Part shown: positions 18,646-27,041 of the stretch, in pieces | How positions within the stretch are numbered: position 1 is the first letter of the stretch | Layout: each line of letters begins with the position of its first letter | Origin: Pseudonocardia sp. ICBG1293 | GTDB taxonomy: Bacteria; Actinomycetota; Actinomycetes; Mycobacteriales; Pseudonocardiaceae | Reading direction: 5' to 3' | Length of the DNA: 64,000 bases | Assembly: GCF_020131355.1 (NCBI RefSeq) | Contig: NZ_JAHLEL010000007.1 | Span: forward strand, 186,001 to 250,000 | Position numbers and translations under genes: made by a program | Notes under the pieces: generated by a model | What the model saw: the letters and a program-made list of their open reading frames with translations, nothing else | Database searches by the model: none | What the model was told of the DNA's origin: nothing

Positions 18646-19937
18646 TCAGTTCTGCGAGCCGGGTCCCTGGCCGCCGGAGCCCTGCCCGACCTGGTCCTGT
18701 CCGGACCCACCGGAGTCGGGCTGGCGGGTCGGCAGGACCCGGTTCAGCCCGTCGCGCAGCGGGTCGGACGAGCCCGCGCCCTCCTCGCCGGTCTCCCGGT
18801 CACCGGAGCTGGTCGTCGACTCCGACGTGCTGGTGCCCGACTCCTCGGTGGAGGTGGCGCTCGACGACGTGGAGGACCCGTCGGTGCCGCCGTCGGTGCC
18901 GCCGTCGGTGCCCCGGTCCTCCTCCTGCGCGGGCGGCGGACCGCCGCGCACGACGCTGCCCACCGAGGTCCCCGAGGAGCCGGACAGCGACGAGCCCTTC
19001 ACGAACTCGATGCCCGAGATCAGGAACATCGACACCGCGAAGGTGACGACGCCCAGCACCGCGGACACGACGACCGTCTTGCGGGTCACCCGGACCCGGC
19101 GGAACCGGCTCGGGCCCGTACCCGCGGCCCGGGTGGTGCCGCCCGGGCGCTGCCACGGGTCGAGCAGCACGGTCTCCTCGCCGGTGGGTCCGGCGCCCCC
19201 GCGGCCCGCACCGTCCTGCGCGGCGGCCGCGGTGCCCTCGGCGACGCCCCTGCCGCGCCGGGTCGCCTTCTCCTTCAGCTCCAGGGCCTTGTCCTTGCTG
19301 ACCTCGAGCGAGCGGGTGAACAGCGTGGTGGCCAGCGTCGAGATGATCGAGCCGAGCGCCGCGCCGATCACCGTGCCGACCGCGCCGAGGAACGAGCCGA
19401 GCACCGCCGTGACGATCGCCGCGCCCGCACCGGCCGCGATCTTCGTCGGGCTCAGGTCGGCCTTGACGCCGCTCGCCTTCGTCGTGTCCGCCGAGCCGTC
19501 GCCCGGGCCGTCACCGGGTCCCGCGGACCCGCCGGGCCCGTTCGGGCCGCCGCCGACCGGGCCCACCGGGCGCCCGGGACCGGCCGCGCCGGTGGTGTCC
19601 GGCGCCGGCGGCAGCACCCGGGTGCGGGGACGCCCACCGGGCGGGCCTCCGTCCGGGCGGCCGGGTCCCGGCACGACCGGGCCCGCCGGACGGCCACCGG
19701 GCGGGGTCGCTGTGGTCCGGCCCCGGGTCGTGCCCGACGGCGGCTGCGGGCCCCGGCCCCGTGGGTACGGGGCGGGTGCCCGGTGCGCTGCCGGGGCAGC
19801 CGGGGGGCGTCGGGAGCGGCGACCGGACGACCGGCGCCGGGTCGGGGAGCGGACGGCTGGGCGGGGGTGCGGGCCGGGCCGGGGACGCCACGGGGGGCGT
19901 CGCCGGAGCCGGGCTCCGGGGGGCGCTGGTGTGGCAT
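18646..19937 (-). CDS. Pro/Gly-rich membrane protein with Ser/Thr-rich tail; N-terminal frame uncertain
   Basis: The clear part reads DLSPTKIAAGAGAAIVTAVL onward: a hydrophobic Gly/Ala segment, a charged helix (LEVSKDKALELKEKATRRG), a transmembrane segment (KTVVVSAVLGVVTFAVSMFL), then an extracellular tail with GTDG repeated three times and a Ser/Thr-rich stretch, ending in QGPGSQN. Upstream is a long Pro/Gly/Arg-rich stretch that looks protein-like in more than one frame. The best start (ATG at 19937, MPHQRPPEPGSG, AAGGAG just upstream) is out of frame with the C-terminal part, so either a frameshift lies near 19770 or the start is internal. Function unknown. Confidence 0.6.
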
Positions 19938-20095
19938 GGCTCCTTGCAGAGTTCGTCGGTGCGACTGCTCGCCCCGGGGGAACGTCCGGGAGGCCACGAT
20001 TGCGCCGGACGATCACCCGAAGTGGTGACCTTCACACGACCGAGCGGAGGTCACGGGAAGATCACGATTTTAGCGTCACGGGCCGTCCGGGTCCG

Positions 20096-20764
20096 TCACC
20101 GGGGGTGACGGATGCCCGGGTGATCGCCCGGCAGCGCCGTACGCAGCAACGGCCACGACACGAGCACGCTCAGCCCGACCAGCACCGGGCTCAGCACGGT
20201 CCGCGCGACACCCAGCAGCACCACCTGGTCGGCCGCCCACAACGGGAGGAACACCGACAGCCGGACGACGTACTGCGCCACCCACGCCCACGACGCCCGC
20301 TGGTACCCCCGGAGCAGGTCCGGGTCACGCCGCCACCGCGTGCGCTGCCCCAGCAGTCCGCCGACGACGACCCCCAGCAGCGGCCACCGCACGACGATCG
20401 AGATCGCCCAGACCAGCGCGCTGCCGACGTTGGACACGATCTGGACCAGGAAGAAGTCCGACGCCCGCCCGGTCACCAGCGCGATCCCGGCCGCGACGAC
20501 GACCCCGGCCAGCCCGAACAGCACCGCGCGCGGCCGCCGGCCACGGCGCAGCCGCCACCCGGCCACCCCGGCCCCGGCGACGATCGCCGCGCCGGCCCCC
20601 CAGTTGATCGGGAACGCCGAGCCCGCGGCGCCCGCCACCACCCAGGCGAGCACGAACGCGACCACCGGTATCGAGGCGTCCACGGCACCGGCCCGGCCGC
20701 CGAGCAGCTCGGCGAGCCCCGGGTCCTCCCGGGCTGCGGTGTGCGGAGTGCGATCGGTGCCCAC
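20096..20764 (-). CDS. DUF3159 family integral membrane protein
   Basis: 222 aa with about six hydrophobic segments (IPVVAFVLAWVVAGAAGSAF, AVLFGLAGVVVAAGIALV, ALVWAISIVVRWPLLGVVVG, QYVVRLSVFLPLWAA, GLSVLVSWPLL). GRASDFFLVQIVSNVG and QRTRWRRDPDLLRGYQRASWAWV match the DUF3159 family, a group of actinobacterial inner-membrane proteins of unknown function. Single gene, divergent from the GDSL hydrolase. Confidence 0.85.
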   Translation of the reverse strand: MGTDRTPHTAAREDPGLAELLGGRAGAVDASIPVVAFVLAWVVAGAAGSAFPINWGAGAAIVAGAGVAGWRLRRGRRPRAVLFGLAGVVVAAGIALVTGRASDFFLVQIVSNVGSALVWAISIVVRWPLLGVVVGGLLGQRTRWRRDPDLLRGYQRASWAWVAQYVVRLSVFLPLWAADQVVLLGVARTVLSPVLVGLSVLVSWPLLRTALPGDHPGIRHPR

Positions 20765-20916
20765 CCCACTGAGGGTGCCCTATGTCGCGCGCCGGGTCGA
20801 CGGATCCGATTGGCGGACAGCCCCGAGCAGGGTGATCATCGCCGTAACGCCGGACATCGTTGCGGTGAACAATGGACAAGGTACGCGGAGGACCGGGGAC
20901 GAGAGGGGGCCGTGCG

Positions 20917-21705
20917 ATGCACCAGCAGACGCACCGACAGCACCGGAGCTACGTCGCGATCGGCGACAGTTTCACCGAGGGTCTGGACGACCTCACCCCC
21001 GACGGCCGGGCACGCGGCTGGGCCGACCGCGTCGCCGAGACCCTCGCCCACCGACGCCCCGGCTTCGGCTACGCCAACCTCGCCGTCCGCGGCAGGGTCC
21101 TGGACCAGATCGTCGCGGAGCAGATCCCGCTCGCCGAGCGGATGCGCCCCGACCTGATCACCTTCTGCGCCGGTGGCAACGACATCATCGGCTGGTCCTG
21201 CGACGTCGACGACCTCGCCGCCCGCTTCGACGCCGCACTCGGCAGGCTGGTCGCCACCGGCGCGGAGGTGCTCATCTTCACCGGCTTCGACCTGCGCCGG
21301 ATGCACCCGTTCATCCGCAGGCTGCGCGGCCGGATCGCCTGCTACAACGAGGACATGCGGGCCGCCGCCGAACGGCACGGCTGCCGCGTCGTCGACCTCT
21401 GGGCGATGGACTGCCTCGCCGACCCGCGGGCCTGGGGCCCGGACCGGCTGCACCTGGTCCCGCACGCGCACGAGCGGGTCGCCTGGCGGGTGCTGGAGAC
21501 CCTGGGCGAGCGGGCCCCCGACTGGCGGGGGCCGTGGCCCGAGCCCGAGGGCGGACCGGCCCCCTGGACCGCGCGCCAGGCCGAGGACCTGCGCTGGGTC
21601 ACCCACCACGTGATGCCGTACCTGCGCAAGCGGCTGCGCGGCGCCCGGACGTGGGACGAGTACCACGCCAAGCGCCCGCGGCTGGCCCCCCTGCAGGACG
21701 CCTGA
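20917..21705 (+). CDS. SGNH/GDSL-family hydrolase
   Basis: 262 aa. Block I GDSFTEG near residue 16 carries the nucleophile Ser; block II Gly in NLAVRGR; block III Asn in GNDIIGW; block V DRLHLVPHAH carries the catalytic Asp and His. No signal peptide, so a cytosolic esterase/acylhydrolase, perhaps acting on an acylated sugar or lipid. The ATG at 20917 follows GAGAGGGGG. An in-frame ATG 45 nt upstream is less likely. A strong terminator follows. Confidence 0.88.
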   Translation: MHQQTHRQHRSYVAIGDSFTEGLDDLTPDGRARGWADRVAETLAHRRPGFGYANLAVRGRVLDQIVAEQIPLAERMRPDLITFCAGGNDIIGWSCDVDDLAARFDAALGRLVATGAEVLIFTGFDLRRMHPFIRRLRGRIACYNEDMRAAAERHGCRVVDLWAMDCLADPRAWGPDRLHLVPHAHERVAWRVLETLGERAPDWRGPWPEPEGGPAPWTARQAEDLRWVTHHVMPYLRKRLRGARTWDEYHAKRPRLAPLQDA

Positions 21706-21710
21706 GCCGT

Positions 21711-21747
21711 CCGGCGCCGTCCCGCGGGGCCCGCGGGACGGCGCCGG
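21711..21747. terminator. Strong bidirectional terminator
   Basis: A 17-bp perfect stem (CCGGCGCCGTCCCGCGG and complement) with a 3-nt loop, between convergent GDSL hydrolase and ectD. Confidence 0.85.
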
Positions 21748-21752
21748 CACGT

Positions 21753-22679
21753 TCAGCGGACCGGGCTGTGGTCCCGGGCCGCGATGTGGGACGGCCGCGG
21801 GCGCGGCGCGGAGAACGGCGCCGTGCACGCGTTCTCGCCGCTGTTGAACACCAGGAAGATGTTCGAGCGCGGGTACGGGGTGATGTTGTCGCCCGACCCG
21901 TGCAGGCAGTTGGAGTCGAAGAACGTGGCGCCGCCGGCGTCGCCGGTCATCATCGCGATGCCGTGCCGCTGCGCCAGCTTGGAGATCGAGGCCGCGTCGG
22001 GGGTGCCGATCTCCTGCTCGGTCAGCGAGCTGAGGTGGTTGTCCTCCGGGGTCTCACCCACGCACGACACGAAGGTGCGGTGCGACCCGGGCATGATCAT
22101 CAGGCAGCCGTTGAACGGGTGGTTGTCGGTCAGCGAGATGGAGCAGCTGACCGCACGCGGCCCTGGCATCCCGTCCTCGGCGTGCCAGGTCTCGAAGTCG
22201 GAGTGCCAGTAGAAGCCCCCGCCGCCGAGTCCGGGCTTGTAGTTGATGCGGCTCTGGTGGACGTAGACGTCGGAGCCGAGGATCTGGCGGGCCCGGGACA
22301 GCACCCGCTCGTCGTGCACCAGCCGACCGATCGCCTCGGACATGCGGTGGACCTCGAAGATCGACCGGACCTCGTCCGAGGACTTCTCGACGATGCAGCG
22401 CTCGTCGGCGCGCACCTGCGGATCGGCGGCGAGCCGGTCCAGCTCCGCCTGGTACTCCGCGACCTCCTCGGCCGTCAGCAGGTCCGGCACCTGCACGAAG
22501 CCGTCGCGCTCGTGCGCCTCCAGCTCCTGGGCGCCGAACATGCCCGCGCTCGCCCGGTCGCTCCAGACCGTGGGCTCGGCGCGGTCGATGAAGGCGGGGG
22601 TGTTCGAGACGCGCGTGGGGTAGCGGTCTCCTGCGGCGCGCACGAGACGCGGTGCGTCGTTGCCGACCAGTGCGGTCAT
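21753..22679 (-). CDS. ectD: Ectoine hydroxylase EctD
   Basis: 308 aa 2-oxoglutarate/Fe(II) dioxygenase converting ectoine to 5-hydroxyectoine. Fe ligands are in FYWHSDFETWH (H and D) and CLHGSGDNITPYPRSN (distal His), with the 2OG Arg nearby. The EctD signature region is intact and the length is typical. The ATG at 22679 has AGGAGGG upstream. It is the distal gene of ectABCD, separated from ectC by 129 bp carrying a large hairpin, so 5-hydroxyectoine synthesis may be set separately from ectoine. Confidence 0.97.
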   Translation of the reverse strand: MTALVGNDAPRLVRAAGDRYPTRVSNTPAFIDRAEPTVWSDRASAGMFGAQELEAHERDGFVQVPDLLTAEEVAEYQAELDRLAADPQVRADERCIVEKSSDEVRSIFEVHRMSEAIGRLVHDERVLSRARQILGSDVYVHQSRINYKPGLGGGGFYWHSDFETWHAEDGMPGPRAVSCSISLTDNHPFNGCLMIMPGSHRTFVSCVGETPEDNHLSSLTEQEIGTPDAASISKLAQRHGIAMMTGDAGGATFFDSNCLHGSGDNITPYPRSNIFLVFNSGENACTAPFSAPRPRPSHIAARDHSPVR

Positions 22680-22742
22680 GGACCCTCCTGTGAGTCGCTG
22701 TGGGTTCGGTTCCCCTTCGGATGAGATGTCGTGTGAACGACC

Positions 22743-22785
22743 GCGAGGGGCGTTCCCGCTGTCACACAGCGGAAACACCCCTCGC
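22743..22785 (-). terminator. Large intercistronic hairpin between ectC and ectD
   Basis: GCGAGGGGCGTTCCCGCTG pairs with CAGCGGAAACACCCCTCGC over 19 bp (two positions become wobble or mismatch depending on strand) with a TCACA loop. It is the only sizeable feature between ectC and ectD and could act as a partial terminator or as an mRNA processing/stabilising stem. Confidence 0.7.
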
Positions 22786-22808
22786 GATGTCGATCTCGGG
22801 ACGGAGGT

Positions 22809-23204
22809 TCAGTCCTCCGTGACCAGCGGGTACACGCCGTTCTCGTCGTGCACCTCGCGACCGGTCACCGGCGGGTTGAACACGCACACGCAGGTGATCT
22901 CGGTCTTCGGCCGGAGCTGGTGCTTCTCGTTCCCGCTCAGCACGTAGATCGAGCCCGGCTTGAGCTGGTACGTGACGTCGTTGTCCTTGTCGTAGAGCTC
23001 GCCCTCACCGGAGGTGATGAAGACGGCCTCGATGTGGTTCGCGTACCAGAAGTCGTTGACCGTCCCGGCCTTCAGGGTGGTCTCGTGCACCGAGAAGCCG
23101 ACCTTGTCGTTGGCCAGCACGATGCGCTTGCTGCGCCACTGGCCGTTCTCGGACTCGACGTCCCGATCGGTTCCGGTGATCTCGTCGATGGTGCGGACGA
23201 TCAT
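22809..23204 (-). CDS. ectC: L-ectoine synthase EctC
   Basis: 131 aa cupin. It cyclises N-gamma-acetyl-diaminobutyrate to ectoine. The sequence [54 protein letters not shown] and [20 protein letters not shown] is diagnostic. It lies 7 nt downstream of ectB. Confidence 0.98.
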   Translation of the reverse strand: MIVRTIDEITGTDRDVESENGQWRSKRIVLANDKVGFSVHETTLKAGTVNDFWYANHIEAVFITSGEGELYDKDNDVTYQLKPGSIYVLSGNEKHQLRPKTEITCVCVFNPPVTGREVHDENGVYPLVTED

Positions 23205-23211
23205 GTGGGTA

Positions 23212-24465
23212 TCAGCTCCCGATGACGGTGCGGACGGACTCGGCGATGATCCCAAGACCCTCGTCGAGCTCGTCGTCGGTGGTCGTGAGGGGCGCCAGGA
23301 GCTTGAGGACCTCGTCGTTCGGCCCGGCGGTCTCCAGCAGCAGGCGGTGTTCGAAGGCCTTCGAGGCCACCTTCTCGGCGAGCCCCTCCCCCTCGAACTG
23401 GATGCCGCGCGCCATCCCACGGCCCTTGGTGAACATCTCGGTGCCCTGGTTGTCACCGATGATCTTGTTGAAGGCCTCCTCGACCTTCTCGCCCTTGCGC
23501 AGCGTCTCCTTCTCCAGCGTGTCGTCGGTCCACCAGTTGCGCAGCGTGTGCGTGGCGGTGACGAACGCGGGGTTGTTGCCGCGGAAGGTGCCGTTGTGCT
23601 CGCCCGGGCCCCACTGGTCGTACTCCGGCTTGATCAGCACGAGCGCCATCGGGAGGCCGTAGCCGGAGATCGACTTGGAGATCGTGACGATGTCGGGCTG
23701 GATGCCCGCGATCTCGAAGGAGAAGAACGGGCCGGTCCGGCCGCAGCCCATCTGCACGTCGTCGACGATCATGAGGATGCCCTTGCGGGTGCACAGGTCC
23801 CGCAGGCCCTGCAGCCACTCGATGCGCGCCGGGTTGAGCCCGCCCTCGCCCTGCACGGTCTCGACGATGACCGCGGCCGGCTCGTTGAGGCTGGAGCCGG
23901 TGTCGTCGAGGACCTTCTCGAACCACAGGAAGTCGGGCATCTTGCCGTCGAAGTAGTTGTCGAACGGCATCGGCGTGGAGTGCACCAGCGGGATGCCCGC
24001 GCCGCCGCGCTTCATCGAGTTGCCGGTCACCGACAGCGCACCCAGTGTCATGCCGTGGAACGCGTTGGTGAAGTTGATCAGGGCTTCCTTGCCGCTGATC
24101 TTGCGCGCGAGCTTCAGCGCGGACTCGACGGCGTTGGCGCCGGTCGGGCCGGGGAACTGCACCTTGTACTGCAGGTCGCGCGGCTTGAGGATGACCTCCT
24201 CGAAGGTGCTGAGGAACTCACCCTTGGCCGAGGTGTACATGTCCAGCCCGTGGGTGATGCCGTCACGGGTCAGGTACTCGATCAGCGGCTTCTTCAGCAC
24301 GTCGGGGTTGTGCCCGTAGTTGAGCGCACCCGCCCCGCCGAAGAAGTCGAGGTACTGGTTGCCGTCGACGTCGGTCAGCCGGCTCCCCTTCGCCGTGTCG
24401 AAGACGACGGGCCAGTTACGGCAGTAGCTCCGGACCTGGGACTCGAGATCTTCGAAAACGGTCAT
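23212..24465 (-). CDS. ectB: Diaminobutyrate-2-oxoglutarate transaminase EctB
   Basis: 417 aa class III aminotransferase making L-2,4-diaminobutyrate from aspartate semialdehyde. The PLP lysine is in [15 protein letters not shown], with [35 protein letters not shown]-like [15 protein letters not shown] and [12 protein letters not shown]. The ATG overlaps the ectA stop by 4 nt. Lysine codons and acidic residues are more frequent than in neighbouring genes, as is normal for EctB. Confidence 0.98.
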   Translation of the reverse strand: MTVFEDLESQVRSYCRNWPVVFDTAKGSRLTDVDGNQYLDFFGGAGALNYGHNPDVLKKPLIEYLTRDGITHGLDMYTSAKGEFLSTFEEVILKPRDLQYKVQFPGPTGANAVESALKLARKISGKEALINFTNAFHGMTLGALSVTGNSMKRGGAGIPLVHSTPMPFDNYFDGKMPDFLWFEKVLDDTGSSLNEPAAVIVETVQGEGGLNPARIEWLQGLRDLCTRKGILMIVDDVQMGCGRTGPFFSFEIAGIQPDIVTISKSISGYGLPMALVLIKPEYDQWGPGEHNGTFRGNNPAFVTATHTLRNWWTDDTLEKETLRKGEKVEEAFNKIIGDNQGTEMFTKGRGMARGIQFEGEGLAEKVASKAFEHRLLLETAGPNDEVLKLLAPLTTTDDELDEGLGIIAESVRTVIGS

Positions 24466-25061
24466 GCTTCACCCTTGTCTGCTGCGATCGGGCCGATGAG
24501 GTAGAGGTCTTCCGGCTCGTGGGAGTCACCGAGCAGGTCCGGACCGAAGAGGTCCTCCCGCTCGATCGTCGTGCCGTGGCGCTCCGCGAACTTCGTGAAC
24601 AGCCGGATGGACGAGGCGTTGTCCGGCGTGATGGTGGTCTCCATCCGCTCGACACCCGCCGCCGCGACCGCCTGGTCCCAGGCGGCGTCCAGCATCCGTC
24701 CGGCGAGACCGGCTCCGCGTGCCACCGGGTCGACGCACACCTGCCAGATGAGCAGGGCGCCGTTCTCCGGACGCAGGTAGCCGGTCACGTAGCCGACGGC
24801 ACGGCCGTCGTCGCGCCGGGCGATGACCGAGGTCCGCGCGAAGTCGCGGCACCAGAGCACATAGGCGTAGCGGGAGTTCGCGTCCAGTGTCCGCGCCTCC
24901 ACGGCCAGCCGCCACATGTCCACCCCGTCCGCCGGGACCGGGGAGCCGATCTCGTACGTATGGTCGCCATCGGCGTCGGCCGCCGGGGCGGGTGCGCCGG
25001 GCGCGGCGTCCCCGTCCGGAGCCGTGGACGCCCGAGGAGGAGCCTGTTCGGGAGCGGTCAT
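24462..25061 (-). CDS. ectA: Diaminobutyrate acetyltransferase EctA
   Basis: 199 aa GNAT enzyme that acetylates L-2,4-diaminobutyrate. Core motifs: YAYVLWCRDFARTSV, GYVTGYLRPE, LLIWQVCVDPVARGAGLAGRML, TTITPDNASSIRLFTKFA and the FGPDLLGDSHEPEDLYLIGP C-terminus. It carries an unusual Ala/Pro/Gly/Asp-rich extension of about 35 residues; the conserved domain starts near HTYEIGSPVPADG. First gene of ectABCD. The ATG at 25061 is 8 nt after a TAATCT -10 element, pointing to a leaderless mRNA. Confidence 0.96.
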   Translation of the reverse strand: MTAPEQAPPRASTAPDGDAAPGAPAPAADADGDHTYEIGSPVPADGVDMWRLAVEARTLDANSRYAYVLWCRDFARTSVIARRDDGRAVGYVTGYLRPENGALLIWQVCVDPVARGAGLAGRMLDAAWDQAVAAAGVERMETTITPDNASSIRLFTKFAERHGTTIEREDLFGPDLLGDSHEPEDLYLIGPIAADKGEA

Positions 25062-25386
25062 GACTGGCGAGATTAGTGCCGCCCGGCGGTCGTCGCAGCC
25101 GCTGAGGCCGGGCACCGGCCCTCGGGGCCATGATCCACGTGACCGGGACCACAGGAGCGTCCGACGCTCCGGCAACCGGTGTCCACCCAGGAAGACACCG
25201 TGATCACCGGCCGGCCCGAGGAGTCCCGGAGGGCCCCGAGGACCCGGCCGGGGCCCCCGACGTGGCGCTCACCACGCTGCGCCACCACCCGGCCGCACAT
25301 TCGGCCAATCGTGCGGATGCACTTGCATCTGCACCGTTTCGGGGTGACGATGGCTGTTCCGTCGAGTCGTGCCCGGAGGAGCTGCC
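25062..25386. other. Intergenic region between ectA and a small plus-strand gene
   Basis: 325 bp. It contains the ectA -10 element at 25070-25075 and, toward the right end, a less GC-rich patch (25300-25360) likely to hold the promoter of the 25387 gene. I see no convincing operator dyad, and no osmotic-regulator gene (ectR) is adjacent. Confidence 0.4.
25070..25075 (-). promoter_or_regulatory. -10 element TAATCT of the ectABCD operon
   Basis: TAATCT on the minus strand, 8 nt before the ectA ATG, with a weak TGCGAC -35 about 16 bp further upstream. No Shine-Dalgarno sequence precedes ectA. Confidence 0.5.
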
Positions 25387-25695
25387 GTGTCGGTGACACC
25401 CGCCAGTACGCGCCCCGTGGCCGTGGTGACCGCGCCGGAGGAGGAGCAGACCGTCACGGTCACCTGCGCCCGCGACAGCCGCAGCCACGTCGTCGCACAG
25501 GCGGTGCTGGCCGACTCCCTCGTCGCCGGGACCGGTCACTGCACCGCGCTCTGCGGGCACGTGGTGCTGCCCGCCTCGCTGGCCTCCCCGCCCGGGGACG
25601 GATGCCTGCTGTGTGCCGAGACCTCCGGGGCGGGGCGCCGTGCCCGCCGCCGCGGACGGATCGGCTTCGGACGGTCGGCCCGCGCCGCCTCCTGA
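25387..25695 (+). CDS. Small cysteine-containing hypothetical protein
   Basis: 102 aa from the GTG at 25387, with GGAGGA 7 nt upstream. The N-terminal half is a Thr/Val-rich strand region; the centre has CTALCGHVVLPASLASPPGDGCLLC, four cysteines and a His arranged like a small zinc-binding knuckle. The C-terminus is Arg-rich (GRRARRRGR). Short CGH...CxxC proteins of this type are common in actinobacteria without assigned function. It could bind zinc, DNA or RNA; that is inference. Confidence 0.7.
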   Translation: MSVTPASTRPVAVVTAPEEEQTVTVTCARDSRSHVVAQAVLADSLVAGTGHCTALCGHVVLPASLASPPGDGCLLCAETSGAGRRARRRGRIGFGRSARAAS

Positions 25696-25772
25696 GCGCC
25701 GCCGCCGACCGCCGACCACACCGCCGGTCCGTTCCCCACCGCCGGCCGGGCCCCGACCCGCGCCGGTGGCCC

Positions 25773-25796
25773 CGGTGACCCGGCTCCGGGTCACCG
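25773..25796. terminator. Hairpin at the end of the SDR gene
   Basis: CGGTGACCCGG and its complement, 11 bp with a 2-nt loop, spanning the SDR stop codon; between convergent genes. Confidence 0.5.
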
Positions 25797-26530
25797 TCCG
25801 CCGGACACGTCGAGCACGGCTCCGGTGACGTAGCTGGCCTCGTCCGACAGCAGCCAGGCGATCGCCGTGGCCACCTCGTCGGGGTGACCGGCGCGCCCCA
25901 TCGGGATCGACGGCGCCATGCGCTCGATCCGCCCCGGCTCACCGGCGCGGGCGTGGAAGTCGGTGTCGAGCAGGCCCGGTCGCACGGCCGCCACCCGGAT
26001 CCCGTCCGCGGCGACCTCCTTCGCCAGCCCGACGACGAGCGCCTCGACCCCGGCCTTCGCCGCCGCGTAGTCGTTCCACTCGTCGGGTGAGCCGAGCACC
26101 GCCGCGCGGGAGGTGACGTGCACGAGCACCCCGCCCGCCCCGCCGTAGCGGGTGGACATGCGGTGCACCGCCTCGCGCGAGCACAGCAGTGCCGCGCGCA
26201 GGTTGAGCGCGAGGACCTCGTCGATGCGGGCGTCGCTCATGTCCTCGAGCCGCTGCTGCGAGGGGGCGCCCCCGGCGTTCGCGACCACGCCGGTCAGCGG
26301 CGACGGCATGGCCGAGGCCGCGTCGAACAGCTGCTCGACGCCCTCGGTCCGGGTGACGTCCGCGGCGACCGCGTCGGCGTGCACCCCGGCGGCCCGGCAC
26401 TCCGCGACGACGGCCGCGGCGTCCTCGGGCGAGGCCCGGTGCCCGACGAGGACGTCCTGACCGCGCGCGGCCAGGAGCCGGGCGGTGGCCGCACCGACCC
26501 CCGGCTGGCCCCGGTCACGAGCACCGTCAT
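25791..26530 (-). pseudogene. SDR-family oxidoreductase, frameshifted near its N-terminus
   Basis: The ATG at 26530 begins MTVLVTGASRG, the start of an SDR nucleotide-binding motif, but the frame is lost in a run of five C (26498-26502 on the plus strand). Restoring one base gives GASRGVGAATARLLAARG and joins to the long downstream frame, which holds NAG (VVANAGG), Ser (HVTSRAAV), the catalytic YAAAK (WNDYAAAKAGVEALV), VRPGLLDTDFH and the C-terminal SYVTGAVLDVSGGR. The enzyme would be a typical 246-residue classical SDR. A single-base homopolymer difference is either a sequencing error or a fresh mutation. Confidence 0.8.
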
Positions 26531-26560
26531 GCGTGGTCCGTCATGCCTGGTCCGTCATGC
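26525..26560. repeat. 14-bp tandem repeat, 2.5 copies
   Basis: CGTCATGCGTGGTC, CGTCATGCCTGGTC, CGTCATGC. Each unit contains an ATG on the minus strand, in different frames because the unit is not a multiple of three. The third ATG (26530) is the SDR start. Confidence 0.7.
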
Positions 26561-26569
26561 GCCCGGCGG

Positions 26570-26845
26570 TCAGGCCCGGTGGGTCTCGGGGCCGGGCTCG
26601 GGGCGGGTGGCGCCCTCCGGCTGCCGGGTCCCCGGGTCGCGGACCTCGGCGTCGGCGCGGGTCGCGCCGCCGGGGCCGATCTCGCCGGGACGCTCGTCGT
26701 CGTCGCGCAGGCCGCGCATCTCGCTCTTCAGGATCCGGCTGGACCGGCCGACCGACCGCGCCATCTCCGGCAGCTTCTTCGCGCCGAACAGCAGGACCAG
26801 CACGACCAGGACGATCAACCAGTGGGTGGGGCTCAATGCGCCCAT
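26570..26845 (-). CDS. tatA: TatA/TatE-family twin-arginine translocase subunit
   Basis: 91 aa. N-terminal transmembrane helix ([20 protein letters not shown]), hinge FGAKKLPE, amphipathic helix ([16 protein letters not shown]) and a hydrophilic charged tail: the classic TatA layout. The Tat pore component exports folded proteins. The ATG at 26845 has GAGGAGG 6 nt upstream. It stands apart from tatC; the SDR remnant follows on the same strand after the 14-bp repeats. Confidence 0.93.
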   Translation of the reverse strand: MGALSPTHWLIVLVVLVLLFGAKKLPEMARSVGRSSRILKSEMRGLRDDDERPGEIGPGGATRADAEVRDPGTRQPEGATRPEPGPETHRA

Positions 26846-27041
26846 GACAGCCTCCTCGCTCGCCGACGGGATCAACGAACGACCCGGCGCCGGGGTTCCC
26901 TCCCGCGGCGAACAGACTCCCACAGCGCACGGAAACTGATCGCTCGGTCACTCACCGTTGATCCGGTGGCGACGATCGGGTTTGGATGACCGTGACACCG
27001 TGGGCGGCACCGGCGCCGTCCGGGCACGAAGGAGCTGATCC

